Shown here piece after piece: positions 1-13,488 of a stretch of 64,000 nucleotides of DNA; the first letter of the stretch is position 1, and every line of letters starts with the position of its first letter. The DNA is from Trematomus loennbergii (lineage: Eukaryota; Chordata; Actinopteri; Perciformes; Nototheniidae), in assembly GCA_012861695.1 (NCBI GenBank), contig JAAOOA010000002.1:32074873-32138872 (forward strand). The letters are read 5' to 3'. The translations under genes were made by a program, and so were the position numbers. The notes under the pieces are model-generated. The model had not been told where the DNA came from and did not search any database. It was given only the letters and a program-made list of their open reading frames with translations.

Positions 1-495
1 GCCCCGCCTCCCACGCTGTATCCAGTTCTTATTATACATCCATGGCACATACGGGTACTTCTGCTCTGAAAGCCAGGCATGACAGGTCATCTGTGACGTT
101 TCGCTCTCTCAAAAGTTGGGCCATTTTATCATCATGCGCGAATGAGCAACTCTCATAGGAATGAATGAGACCTCGCCTCCCACGCTGTATCCAGTTCTTA
201 TTATACATCCATGCATGGATGGAGCAAGGCTATCCATTTGCAAATTCATTGTATCATTGTACCATTGTTTTATTAAACGCTGTTAACTTGTAAATAAACT
301 TCCTGGACTCTTTTCAGCTAATCCTAAACTCAGATCGTAGAAACTCCAACAGTACTGATACCAGAAAAATACCTACTTAAGTACAGTGACAAAGAATATT
401 TACTCTACTACTTCCCACCTTTGGAATTACAACATATTTTGCACCCCTATTAGATGCTTTCTTGGGTTTGGGCCAGAACAAGTCAAATCATTAAC

Positions 496-872
496 CAGAT
501 GTGGGAGAGGTACTCAGATCTTGTACTTGGGTAAAAGTAGAAGTACCAGAATGTATGAATATTCTGTTACTGTCTGTACAAGTAAAAATCCTGTATTCAA
601 AATGTTACTCAAGTAAAAGTACAAAAGTGTTAGCATCAAAATATACTTAAAGTACTACAAGTAAAACTAAAGTCTTATTTAAGTATTGATTATATTTCAC
701 ATTATTGATCCAAATCTGTAGAGTAACTAAAGGTACAGAATAAATGTAGTGGAGTAAAAGTAAACGATTTACCTCTGGATTGTAGTGGAGTAAAAGTACA
801 AAGTAGCAGTATCTCAAAATGGTACTTAAGTCCAGTACTTGAGTAAATGTACTTAGTTACTTCCCACCTGTG
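496..872. mobile_element. Non-autonomous hAT-like element rich in AAGTAAAAGTAC
   Basis: The left end reads CAGATGTGGGAGAGGTACTC and the right end TTACTTCCCACCTGTG, which are imperfect inverted termini. The interior is packed with ACTTAAGTA and AAGTAAAAGTAC motifs. I know this composition as a very common fish repeat with hAT-type CAG...CTG ends. The expected 8-bp target duplication is not clear (TCATTAAC against CCTATAAC), so the family call is tentative. The same element sits at the equivalent place in the duplicate at 26056-26432. Confidence 0.6.
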
Positions 873-1357
873 CCTATAACAATACAAATTGTACAGACAG
901 TTTCAATAGGGATACCTGTCGTACACATGATTCTGCGAAACTGATCATGAACCTGTCAAGTTCTTATGGGTGCCATCCAGATATAATAACCCTCCATTTA
1001 ACAAACACAGTGCAAGGTAAAATTTCACTAAATATCTTGGTGTGATGGTACCATCTAGTGGACATTCCTGAGGCTGATTTGAGCTTTTGATGAGTGTAAT
1101 TTGGTGTGCGTATCACACACAAATGTGGGATTATACACAGTATGAAGTAGCTCTTCTGATACATACAATATACACACATTATTACTGATGTCAAGCTGCA
1201 GAGCTGTCTGGAAGAAATGTTGACTTTTACAGGAAGGCAAGTAGATGTTTTTTTGGAAGGCATCAATCCACATTTTCACTTTAATATATATTGACGGCAA
1301 ACAATTATGACATAATAATTCTAATAAAAAATGAATCTAAAATCAAATGTATATTAG

Positions 1358-1400
1358 GCCCTGCCCCTACTTTGCTTATGCTCTGATGGGTGGTGTGCAA
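1358..1400 (+). promoter_or_regulatory. Conserved OlfC upstream motif (receptor A)
   Basis: A GCCCTGCCC block followed about 20 bases later by CTGATGGGTGGTGTG lies about 85 bases before the start codon of receptor A. The same two-part motif occurs before A' (26913-26956), B (18832-18880), C (31509-31556) and D (42202-42248), and before four relic promoters (10336, 24050, 36803, 47459). It stays conserved where surrounding promoter DNA has diverged, which suggests a shared cis element. The binding factor is unknown. Confidence 0.55.
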
Positions 1401-1482
1401 TATTAAACAATAGTGCAAGTCAATAAAAACGGTTGACATAGCAATAACACTTTATGACCTGGCTCAGAGAAGGAGGAAAGTC

Positions 1483-5868
<4,386 letters not shown>

Positions 5869-5876
5869 CTCAAACA

Positions 5877-5882
5877 ATAAAT
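5877..5882 (+). promoter_or_regulatory. Poly(A) signal AATAAA of receptor A
   Basis: AATAAA begins 8 bases after the stop codon. The same signal follows the stop in B (22972-22977), C (35694-35699) and D (46314-46319), so these genes would have very short 3' UTRs if it is used. Confidence 0.6.
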
Positions 5883-6431
5883 ATATAAAATGGTCTGAGG
5901 CCTGGCTAACATATAAACAGGTTTTTTTTTATGTTTTCTTTCCTTTGTCCAAAAAGAAATATTGTTCACACAAGCACTTTAAAAGTGACAACACAATGAA
6001 GCGGTAATTAGGGCCAATGGGCAGGTTTGACAACACAACGGGTCAAAAACACAACGGTTCAATTACCAATGGCGTTGGCAGCCACCTTTGTGTACTGGCC
6101 ATGTGACATCCGTGTACAATGTATCAGTGACCCCACTGTTTCTCAATGTATTGGAATAGACACTGTGCATTGATGTGTTAACATGTAAAAAATAACAAGG
6201 TTAGAACCAGCTCTATTATGGCTTTATCAGCTATAACATGAAATGCCGCCTCCTTTGTGACACCTCGAAGGAGGCAATAAATGACATTACAAGCCAAAAA
6301 CTCTGTTCTCCCTGTCCACACATTCACATTGAAAATGAAGTTCCTGAAAATCGTCACCTTGGTATAGTTTTACATAAGCTTAATGTTCAATGAACTTAGA
6401 AGCTGTTTGGGTGTGGACCAAAGGCCATAGT
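5883..6431 (+). other. Conserved 3' flank of the receptor unit, no gene seen
   Basis: This non-coding block recurs after B (22978-23493), C (35700-36225) and, with a deletion and a MITE insertion, D (46320-46930). It contains two near-repeats of ACAACGGGTCAA and ends at GACCAAAGGCCATAG, where the tyrosine-recombinase element is inserted only in this unit. I see no reading frame of note. Confidence 0.75.
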
Positions 6432-6612
6432 TCACTAGCAAGAACCACGCCACAACAGTGTGATGTTTGTACGTTTATTGAAGTAACATGTGAAGGATAT
6501 GAGGGGGGTGAAGAGATGATCTGGGAGGACGAGCTATGGTCCGTGCAGTGGGAGACTCAGAGTGGGGGTTCCGTCTCCGGCATGATCTGCTTGGGCTGAT
6601 TACGGTCCCCCA
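6432..6612. repeat. 181-bp end repeat B2 of the recombinase element
   Basis: Begins TCACTAGCAAGAACCACGCC and ends near GATTACGGTCCCCCA. It matches 7055-7235 with essentially one base difference (TGCTTGGGC against TGCGTGGGC). It forms the outer left boundary of the insertion. Confidence 0.93.
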
Positions 6613-6689
6613 GACGATACCTTGAATTTAATGTTAGTATACGCAGTATATAGATATGCACCGTTTAGATATAAATGGTGATGGGCAGA

Positions 6690-6868
6690 GGATGTTGGGA
6701 TGAAGGGATGGAGGGATGAGGGATGAGGGATGGAAGGATGAGGGATGTAGGGATGAGGGATGAGGGATGTAGGGATGGAGGGATGAGGGATGTAGGGATG
6801 AGGGATGAGGGATGTAGGGATGAGGGATGAAGGGATGAGGGATGAAGGGATGTAGGGATGAGGGATGA
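6690..6868. repeat. GGGATGA-type minisatellite
   Basis: About 180 bases of a 7-8 base unit (GGGATGA, AGGGATGT and variants) fill the segment between end repeats B2 and A2. On the minus strand it reads as artefactual HPSSLHP repeats. A short stretch of the same composition (GGGATGGAGGGATGAAGGGA) lies inside the SAP-like ORF at about 8585-8606, so the array may have expanded from an internally deleted copy of that ORF. Confidence 0.9.
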
Positions 6869-6930
6869 ATGTATCGCTCGGTGTGAGTCGGAAGGGAAAC
6901 TGTATGGGTAGAAGGGTGAGGGAGGGTGGG

Positions 6931-7053
6931 TTGAAAGATGAGACAAGCGGTGTCCGGAAGCTTTTGCCGGATATAAATAGGGGTGGCCGTGGTTTGAGGC
7001 GGAGTTTTAGGCGTGGCCATGCTCCTGAACCTATGTTAACATTTTAACCTCAT
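6931..7053. repeat. 123-bp end repeat A2 of the recombinase element
   Basis: Begins TTGAAAGATGAGACAAGC and ends TTTTAACCTCAT. It is about 98 percent identical to 9632-9754. It abuts the B1 repeat at 7055 across a single T. Confidence 0.93.
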
Positions 7054-7054
7054 T

Positions 7055-7235
7055 TCACTAGCAAGAACCACGCCACAACAGTGTGATGTTTGTACGTTTA
7101 TTGAAGTAACATGTGAAGGATATGAGGGGGGTGAAGAGATGATCTGGGAGGACGAGCTATGGTCCGTGCAGTGGGAGACTCAGAGTGGGGGTTCCGTCTC
7201 CGGCATGATCTGCGTGGGCTGATTACGGTCCCCCA
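7055..7235. repeat. 181-bp end repeat B1 of the recombinase element
   Basis: Second copy of the TCACTAGC repeat. It directly follows A2 and immediately precedes the stop codon of the recombinase gene on the minus strand, so it covers the 3' untranslated end of that gene. Confidence 0.93.
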
Positions 7236-7246
7236 AAAGAGTCGGA

Positions 7247-8272
7247 TTAAATGGAACCGAGTTGAGCGTGTGCCTGTCTGAGATCATTGAGATTGTTACG
7301 GATGTAAGTGTGGTAAGCTTGGGATGACCAGCGGCCCAGGACCTGGATGGTTTGGTCGGAGATGCCCAGTCTCGCTGCTGTGGACGCTGCGCCAATGCGG
7401 AAGGAATGGCTCGAATAGTGTTCTGAGCAGATCCCCGAAATGAGCAAGACATTGTGGAAGTGTTTCTGGAACCAGAAACGTGTGGCCATTTTCCCTGTTT
7501 CGGTGAGAAAGAGTGGGTGTTGAGGCGTTGCGTGTGCAGCGTACCTCGTGCTGAGGTATTTGGTTAGTGGCTCGTATGGGCTGAGATACGAGTTCAGGCG
7601 GAAGATGTGGATGGGGAAAGAGATTCCCAGCTGATCTGTTTTACTCCTGCGGAGTGTGAATATGAGAGAGTCGTTTGTGTGGAGGGATATGTCGGATAGG
7701 CTGGGGTGGTGGTGAGGGTTGTAGGCGGATGAAGTGGGTGCGAATTCGGAGCATCGCAGGAAGCCGAAGAATGCTAGCAGGAACATGCATTCTAGGGTAA
7801 GGTCGACCGTTGGTGATAAGTATCCTGAGCGTAGGGAACGGATGCAGAGGCTGAGAAGGTCGGATGTGAGTGGCAGTCGTTTGGCTGTGACGGAGGGTTC
7901 CTGCCTACGTAAGCCTTTGATAAGCATTGTGACGTGGCTATGGGATGTGGAGGGACATGGTTGGCCGCTGGCTATTTTAATGAAGAAGTTAATTCCGGCC
8001 AAGTATGTCTGAATGGTGGATGTCCGGCACTTGCGGATGGAATGAGTGTGAGTGATGAAATTGCAGACGGACATGACGTCCAGAGTGGGGAATGGTAGCT
8101 GGTATGTGCCGTGGTATGCCTTAAAGCAATTCCAGCCGGTGAGGTAGGCTGACAAGGTGCTTGGGGCAAGGCTGTTGAGGATGGCTTCCCGTGAAGCATG
8201 TGTGAGTAGTTCCAGTTGTGGGTTCAGTTGAATGTGGTGGCTGAAAATGGTGGGACTGGTATGGGATGGAGA
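7247..8272 (-). CDS. Tyrosine recombinase (XerD/DIRS/Crypton-like integrase)
   Basis: The frame is open from just after a TAG at 8273-8275 to the stop at 7247. No ATG near the front is convincing; the recombinase fold starts around LNSLAPSTLSAYLTGW. Counting from the Leu at 8155, the catalytic set is R134 (GFLRCSEF), K172 (RRSKTD), H250 and R253 (HSFRIGAAS), W276 (LGRW) and nucleophile Y284 (YHTYIR). All canonical positions are filled. The preceding CTCCTTAG could be a splice acceptor joining it to the SAP-like ORF 37 bases upstream, or it could be translated separately. It would cut and join the element ends. Family placement among Crypton, Ngaro or DIRS is not decidable by eye. Confidence 0.9.
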   Translation of the reverse strand, partial: SPSHTSPTIFSHHIQLNPQLELLTHASREAILNSLAPSTLSAYLTGWNCFKAYHGTYQLPFPTLDVMSVCNFITHTHSIRKCRTSTIQTYLAGINFFIKIASGQPCPSTSHSHVTMLIKGLRRQEPSVTAKRLPLTSDLLSLCIRSLRSGYLSPTVDLTLECMFLLAFFGFLRCSEFAPTSSAYNPHHHPSLSDISLHTNDSLIFTLRRSKTDQLGISFPIHIFRLNSYLSPYEPLTKYLSTRYAAHATPQHPLFLTETGKMATRFWFQKHFHNVLLISGICSEHYSSHSFRIGAASTAARLGISDQTIQVLGRWSSQAYHTYIRNNLNDLRQAHAQLGSI

Positions 8273-8308
8273 CTAAGGAGGCTGGCTGGATGGGTGGTGT
8301 TGCTGTGG

Positions 8309-9355
8309 CTAGAGTGTAGCTGGTTGCACAGGGAGGAAAAACATTTGGGTGTTGGGGAAGGGATGGGGTAGGGATGGGGGGAGGGGGAGGGGGAAAAGAT
8401 AGACCAGTTGGAAGGAAGGTACTGGGTAAGAGTCGGCTGATAGGTTAGCATGTGGCATGGCCCCTGCATGTAGCATGGCCCCTTGGTTTACTGGGTGGGA
8501 CGCTGTTGCTACGGGGTTAGCTGCTAAAGGAGGAAGGTAAGCAGAAGCTGGGTAGCTGTGGACTGCTGCAGGTAGAGAAGAAGAAGGGATGGAGGGATGA
8601 AGGGATGTATGTGCAAGGGGATTTTGTGAAGCCTGTGAGCACAGGGATGAGAGAAAGGTTGACATGAGCTGCGACATGTCAGACACAGAGAGAGCAGGCA
8701 CAGACGGCAATACGACCTGGCCCCCGCCAGGGGGTGCTGGTGAGTCGGGCTGTGTCCGTGGAGGAGGACGGAGGCCTGTGACGTCACGACCCGTGGTGTG
8801 CGCGCGCGCGGTGGTTGACTCTGGGGCGGGAAGAGCTGTGTGTGTTGTTGTTCTTGCCGTTGTGCTGCTGTAGGCTTGGTAGAGGTTGAACAGTCTAGCC
8901 TTGTTGTCGTTTTGGTGAAAGTGGATGCCGTTTTCCTTCAGGAAACGTTGGAGTTGAATGACTGTCCACCTCCGTAGTTCGGGCTCTGTTTCGGAGCACG
9001 GCTCCGTCCGAGAGGCGTGTCGAGTGCGCCGCTGCGAGTGGCCGGGGGCTGCGAGTGAGGCAGGCTGCCGGTGATGGGGAGATTGGAGCTGGCTGTGCCT
9101 GTTGCGGCCCCGGCTGTTTGCCCTCGCTGGCGGAGTAGACGAAGCCTGGGACCTGTCTGGAGTTGGAGGTATCTCGTTGGGGGAACTTGAGTGGGAGCGG
9201 TGGCGGCTGGTGTGTGGGACACTGATTGCCGAGCGCACGCGGCTCCGTTCGGATGCTTGGCTTGGATCCGTCTGCTGACCCGAGGATGGCGGGTAGCCGA
9301 TGTCGAAGAGATCTTCATCTGACTCCGGCGAGTTGATCAGGAGTTCGGGATCCAT
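8309..9355 (-). CDS. SAP-domain-like protein of the recombinase element
   Basis: 348 codons with an ATG at 9355. Residues 1-125 are Ser/Pro/Arg-rich and likely disordered. Residues 127-162 look like a SAP helix-extended-helix DNA-binding motif (RRWTVIQLQRFLKENGI then K152, A, R, L155). The rest is low-complexity Pro/Ser/His. It lies directly upstream of the recombinase on the same strand, so it may be an accessory DNA-binding subunit, a Gag-like ORF1 product, or the first exon of a single SAP-recombinase protein. I do not recognise a named family. The intact length suggests recent activity. Confidence 0.75.
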   Translation of the reverse strand: MDPELLINSPESDEDLFDIGYPPSSGQQTDPSQASERSRVRSAISVPHTSRHRSHSSSPNEIPPTPDRSQASSTPPARANSRGRNRHSQLQSPHHRQPASLAAPGHSQRRTRHASRTEPCSETEPELRRWTVIQLQRFLKENGIHFHQNDNKARLFNLYQAYSSTTARTTTHTALPAPESTTARAHTTGRDVTGLRPPPRTQPDSPAPPGGGQVVLPSVPALSVSDMSQLMSTFLSSLCSQASQNPLAHTSLHPSIPSSSLPAAVHSYPASAYLPPLAANPVATASHPVNQGAMLHAGAMPHANLSADSYPVPSFQLVYLFPLPLPPSLPHPFPNTQMFFLPVQPATL

Positions 9356-9365
9356 GGTGAGTAGA

Positions 9366-9652
9366 ATTTCTCGTGGTAGCGTTTGCTTGTGTTGAATCGT
9401 GACGACGCGCAGCGTGAATCACGGTCTGCCTGTCAGTCTTTGAAAGATGAGACAAGCCGTAGAATTTTCTCGTGGTAGCGTTTGCTAGTATTGAACTGTG
9501 ACGATGCGCAGCGTGAATCACGGTCTGCCTGTCAGTCTTTGAAAGATGAGACAAGCCTTTTCTCGTGGTAGCGTTTGCTTGTATTGAACTGTGACGACGC
9601 GCAGCGTGAATCACAGTCTGCCTGTCAGTCTTTGAAAGATGAGACAAGCGGT
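9366..9652. repeat. Three tandem about 95-bp repeats in the element's 5' leader
   Basis: Each unit starts near TTTCTCGTGGTAGCGTTTGC, contains TGACGACGCGCAGCGTGAATC and ends GAAAGATGAGACAAGC. Units begin near 9369, 9465 and 9560. The last merges into end repeat A1. They lie between the element end and the SAP-like start codon, a position suited to recombinase-binding or promoter sites. Confidence 0.9.
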
Positions 9653-9754
9653 GGCCGGAAGCTTTTGCCGGATATAAATAGGGGTGGCCGTGGTTTGAGG
9701 CGGAGTTTTAGGCGTGGCCATGCTCCTGAACCTATGTTAAAATTTTAACCTCAT
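9632..9754. repeat. 123-bp end repeat A1 of the recombinase element
   Basis: Right boundary of the insertion, nearly identical to 6931-7053. On the minus strand it contains CTATTTATATCC, a TATA-like string that could serve transcription of the two ORFs. Confidence 0.92.
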
Positions 9755-10335
9755 TAATTGGTATGTTATTGAAAATACCCATGTGGTGTTGCCTGAGGAC
9801 TTAAATATGTAATCTATTTCTAGAATAAATAATGAAATGTCTGGGTAAAACTGATTATTCCTTTATTATTCCCTTCATTCCCAGTGTTTTAATACAATAA
9901 CACAAGCAAATATATGACAGTTGGATGTAAAGATACCATTGTCTAAGCAAAGAATCATAATTCAGCCTAGGTTGCTCTTACTTTACCATCTGAATTGTAC
10001 ACCTTTCCTTTATCATATTTAGCATTTTTGCATTTGAGACGAACAGATTAAATATCATGTGCATATACACGAATGGATTGTTCAACTATTATTCCTAGAT
10101 TGAAACCCTTTATATTATTGCATGTTCTAGCTTCTCTATGTTGCTTTCATAAAAAAAACACTGATATTGGTGTGTTCATTATTCCATGAAGAAAACTTAA
10201 GAATACAAAATAAAATATATATATATATTATAGACTTATTTGCTGAAACAAATGGGATATTTGCTGATATGACATAGCATTTATTGTAAAGTTTACTTTA
10301 TTAAACTAACATAATTAATTAAAAGGTGTACTTTG
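9755..10335 (+). other. Receptor-unit 3' flank continued, no gene seen
   Basis: Starts AATTGGTATGTTATTG and continues the conserved flank interrupted by the recombinase element. It matches 23493-24045, 36225-36800 and 46930-47455. AT-rich and without credible coding frames. Confidence 0.75.
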
Positions 10336-10638
10336 TCCTGCCCCCAGTCTGTTCCCTGATGGGTGGCACAACATACAATATCCCTGCCTATAAAATTAAG
10401 TAATCTTATATGAAGAATAGAATCAGATGTGAGCGGGGAGGCCATTAGACACATCATTTTCATGTGTATCTACCTTGTCTTTTTGTTCTCCTTTTTCTTT
10501 GTTGTCCCTCATCCTTAATCTTAATTAAATGCAAAAACCTTGTTATGTGGTTATAGTAGGGCTGTTTTAGGTGCACTACACATATCTGTCTTTCCTCTGC
10601 AGACATTATCCAGAGCCACAACAGCTCAGCTGAAAAGG
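10336..10638 (+). pseudogene. Relic promoter and first exon of an OlfC-like receptor
   Basis: CCTGCCCCCAGTCTGTTCCC, GATGGGTGGCACAAC and CCTATAAAATTAAGTAA align with the promoter of receptor B/C, and 10441-10638 aligns with their exon 1: GCCATTA at the start, TTAATNAAATGCA in place of TTAATGAGATGCA, then AGAGCCACAACAGCTCAGCTG and a donor-like GGGTACGT. The frame is broken and no later exons follow. The same relic recurs at 36803-37105 and 47459-47762, and as a promoter only at 24050. Confidence 0.7.
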
Positions 10639-11140
10639 GTACGTTTCACACATGTGTACAAATTATACGTTATTTATACTGAGGAAGAAAATCTTACTGT
10701 GCTGAATGTAAACACAAGAAATAATCTTTCATGAAATTCTAAAGATACTTTTGAATTATGAAATACATGTTAAAAATCGTTAGTATTGTTATATTGTGTA
10801 TTTGAAATGATATAATTCTTAAAGTAAAACTTTGTTAAAATGTAAAACTATTTTCAACTTGTCTGATTAGTCAAATAAATATGCTCATAACATATATATA
10901 CTGTATATAAATTAACTATTTACATTGTGTAACATGCAATGTATACTTTATATATTCACAACGATTGTTCATTTGTTAAAGACTATAACAGCTGTGGTCG
11001 GGATGTTTGCACACAAGTTCCACGTGATTCAGGTCGAGTATTTATGTCAACAAAATCACGTGTGACCTCGCATGACCCCGGAAAAGCATAAGTTCCGGTG
11101 ATGTCAACGAGTTCAGTCCTTTTTGATCTTCTCGCTGCGC
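10639..11140. other. AT-rich flank and transposon edge, no gene seen
   Basis: The first part is receptor-unit flank shared with 24160-24520 and 47770-48000. From about 11031 (TCGAGTATTTATGT) it is shared with 61152-61268, where it runs straight into the DIRS-like recombinase fragment, so it probably belongs to that retroelement or its insertion site. Confidence 0.5.
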
Positions 11141-11148
11141 AGGCTACT

Positions 11149-12075
11149 CAGTGCTTGAATTGGAATTAAAAAGGTGCCAGTACTCTAAATCAGCAACTGT
11201 TTCAAGTCAATTTATTTATACAGCCCAAAAACAAGAATTTGGCTCAAAGTCATAGTATATCCTATAATGCTGCTGGGTTTGTCTCTGTATATTTACTGTA
11301 TATTTTAGAAAGGCTCATTGTACTTAAACAAAATGTCTCAGGGTGCATCTGAGATTAGAGGGGGTAAAGTGCTATTTTTACAAGTGGGGAGTAGATCTAA
11401 CACAAGATTTTTTTTTAAATATTGAAGTTAAATGCATCAATCTGGTGCACTTTGAGAGCAAAATTAAGAGATTTATGGATACATCTCTCAACATCCATAT
11501 GAAACAGAACTGTAAACAGATTTTCTATTTCTTTATGGATATTTTACAAATCACTCCCCTTTTAAACTCTATTCTTGTTTTACTGTCATATAGTATTTCA
11601 TTTTTAGTGAGTTACTCAGATGAGTACCAGGAGACAGTGTTTGGTACTCTGGTACAATTGTGGTGAAGGCATCTGAGTTAGTTGTATTTGAACCGAAATG
11701 TCTACAGGCATAGCAGAAGATGGCATCTTTTTTACAGGAAATTCCAGCCAATCTCTGTTTTTAAACCATGAGCTGCAAAATGAGCGCCTTACCTCACTGT
11801 ACAGGCGAGATGGGAACTTGTTTAAATATACCTGGGCAGGCTCTGTTTTGCCGAGGTCCTCTGGCACTTGTGGGCCGCCGAGGGGTGGCGGTGTTTGGGG
11901 CGACGAAGACTGCTGCTCCGGGGGCGAGGCGGGCAAAGCGGCGGCGGCACCTCATGACGCATCTACGGAGTACTGAGTACCGCCGGTACTCAGTAAGAAG
12001 TAACGGTACCAGATGGGTAAAAATCAGAAGTCCCGGTACTGCGTACCGGTGAGTACCGGCCCAATTCAAGCACTG
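11149..12075 (-). mobile_element. hAT element, internally deleted, with 8-bp target duplication
   Basis: Termini CAGTGCTTGAATTGG and CCAATTCAAGCACTG are inverted copies. The target duplication AGGCTACT is at 11141-11148 and 12076-12083. The uninterrupted target (one AGGCTACT) is present at 61261. Partial copies with the same right end are at 28466-28659 and 37373-38161. Confidence 0.92.
11569..11936 (-). pseudogene. hAT transposase N-terminal fragment (TTF-type zinc finger)
   Basis: On the minus strand, adjacent frames read RSFCSSWFKNRDWLEFPVKK and then KDAIFCYACRHFG, the start of a TTF/ZMYM1-like zinc finger common to hAT transposases. A frameshift separates the two pieces and the remaining transposase is missing. 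It lies inside the hAT element at 11149-12075. A similar fragment lies at about 37640-38010. Confidence 0.7.
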
Positions 12076-12209
12076 AGGCTACTACTCTAAGAGCAGAAGC
12101 CAAGCTAAGCTATCAATATTTGGTTATTCAAAGCTCATTGCTATCTGTAGCCTTATGATCGCGTCGGTCGGAGCTTCGGGTTAAACGCAACTCGCCCTCC
12201 AAAAGGCTG

Positions 12210-12581
12210 CGACGAGCTGGCATGTTATGTAGAGCGCACGGCTGCCATTAGGCGCACTGAATAGCTTTGGGGATGGTGTGGCTGGAAAAGCTCTCTCCAA
12301 CAGGCGCCTGACAGGATGGCTCTGCGAGTGCATTACACATGCCTATGGACGGGCGGGGAGAGCCCTCCCCACTGGGGTCCGTGCACACTCTACGCGGGCT
12401 ATGGCTGTGTCAACAGCCTTATTCAACGGCGTGAGTGTGGAGGATATATGCACGGCGGCCCCTTCATAACGTTTTATCTCTTGGACATGTCTGGCTCCTT
12501 CTCGTCGTCTCTGTGCGTCAGTAGGTGGCTGACCCCCCCCCCCTGGGATAGAGTGCACTTATTTTTTTCCCATGCTTCTTA
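12210..12581 (+). pseudogene. DIRS-like tyrosine recombinase C-terminal fragment
   Basis: Reads RRLTGWLCECITHAYGRAG, then AHSTRAMAVSTALFNGVS and FYLLDMSGSF. The H-x-x-R box (HSTR) and the Tyr of FYLLD are those of fish DIRS-like recombinases. The W-containing segment between them is deleted (TAAPSF instead of TAVSWSTPGPF as at 61.6 kb). Upstream reverse transcriptase parts are absent. It is cut at 12582 by another repeat and restarts at 13489. Confidence 0.75.
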
Positions 12582-13430
12582 GGCCCAGGCTCCACGGGAA
12601 CGCATACGGCAAAACGCATAGGATTAACGCAAACGCAATCGCCAAAAAGCTTCCGTCCACACGCAATATACACCGGATAGTGTCTTGCCACACGAGACAG
12701 CTCCGTTTAGATCCAACCGCTGGAAAAGCTGCAGTACATATGCCGAGCCTGTACGTGGCGCTGTAACTTCCTCCACAAAAGCAGCAACTTCCTCCACAAA
12801 AGCAGCGAAGAAGAATGGTTGTCATGGCTGCACTTCTGTTTATTCTCCGCGGTGGGGACCGAGGGAACCGGGCAGAGTTTTTCGCCGGTCAACGTGTGTT
12901 AAAGTTTAAATCTTCCGGACAAAATTATAAAAGTGCCGGTCAAAGGTCTTCTTTGTTATTTATTGAGCTTTAAAACAAATGAATAACGACTCTATATAAT
13001 GATATATAATAATAAAATACACGGAGCCTGTCTCTTTTTCCTCTCTTCTGACAGCGTCAATGTCTGTCTCATGCAGCAGCTGATCCAGTAATGATGACTC
13101 GACAGTAAAAATAAACATATTTATAAGTAGTTTAGGTAGTTTGAGAGGTAATTAAAATAGCTAAGGGTGATGATCTGACTTGAAGTGTGTGTTTTGCTCC
13201 CGCTGCATCACAGCGGGAGGAGCTGCGTGTCTCCGTCCTGTCAGATTAGACTTCACTCGCGTTTATGTCCATATCGAGATAAAGATAAATAATCTGAATT
13301 CAGTGTGCAGTGTACTTTTGCGGGGGTGAGCAGCAGAGGCGGGGAGAGGCGGGGCTATTGCGTCCTCATTATCAGAAAAGGATGACCGTATAGGCTACCA
13401 CACGGCCCCGTTGGACACCCCAGAGCGCTC
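12582..13430. mobile_element. Unclassified CpG-rich repeat (copy 1 of 3)
   Basis: Begins GCCCAGGCTCCACGGGAACG and ends near GTTGGACACCCCAGAGCGCTC. A second near full copy is at 63019-63898 and an inverted fragment at 58740-58885. It interrupts the DIRS-like fragment here, so it behaves like an insertion. No transposase was recognised and no target duplication could be fixed. Confidence 0.6.
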
Positions 13431-13488
13431 CGTCTCTGCGGCGGGATACACACTGCTGTTATCACAACAGATGTGAATTCCCTCGGCA

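Larger units (their letters stand above)
6432..9754 (-). mobile_element. Tyrosine-recombinase mobile element with split direct repeats
   Basis: The element is bounded by TCACTAGCAAGAACC at the left and TTTTAACCTCAT at the right. Uninserted paralogous flanks (for example 46914-46940) read GGCCATAGTAATTGG; here the same sequence is split as GGCCATAG-T-[element]-T-AATTGG. Two repeat classes occur in direct orientation: a 181-bp repeat at 6432-6612 and 7055-7235, and a 123-bp repeat at 6931-7053 and 9632-9754. In coding direction this is A1, ORFs, B1, A2, B2, the order known for Ngaro/PAT-type DIRS elements, but only a SAP-like ORF and a recombinase are present and no reverse transcriptase. The alternative is a full-length copy (7055-9754) joined head to tail to an internally deleted copy (6432-7053). 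Confidence 0.85.

Noticed and set aside
6634..7020. Proline/serine/histidine repeat protein on the minus strand
   Set aside because: Translation of the GGGATGA minisatellite; open in more than one frame, as expected of a repeat unit and not of a gene.
9315..9647. 110-codon repeat protein with LSHLSKTDRQTV units
   Set aside because: Comes from three tandem copies of a non-coding leader repeat upstream of the SAP-like start.
9366..9652. CRISPR-like array
   Set aside because: The units are continuous tandem repeats without unique spacers.
6432..9754. Bacterial or phage integrase contamination
   Set aside because: The element is flanked on both sides by receptor-array DNA with matching empty sites, so it is integrated in the fish genome.
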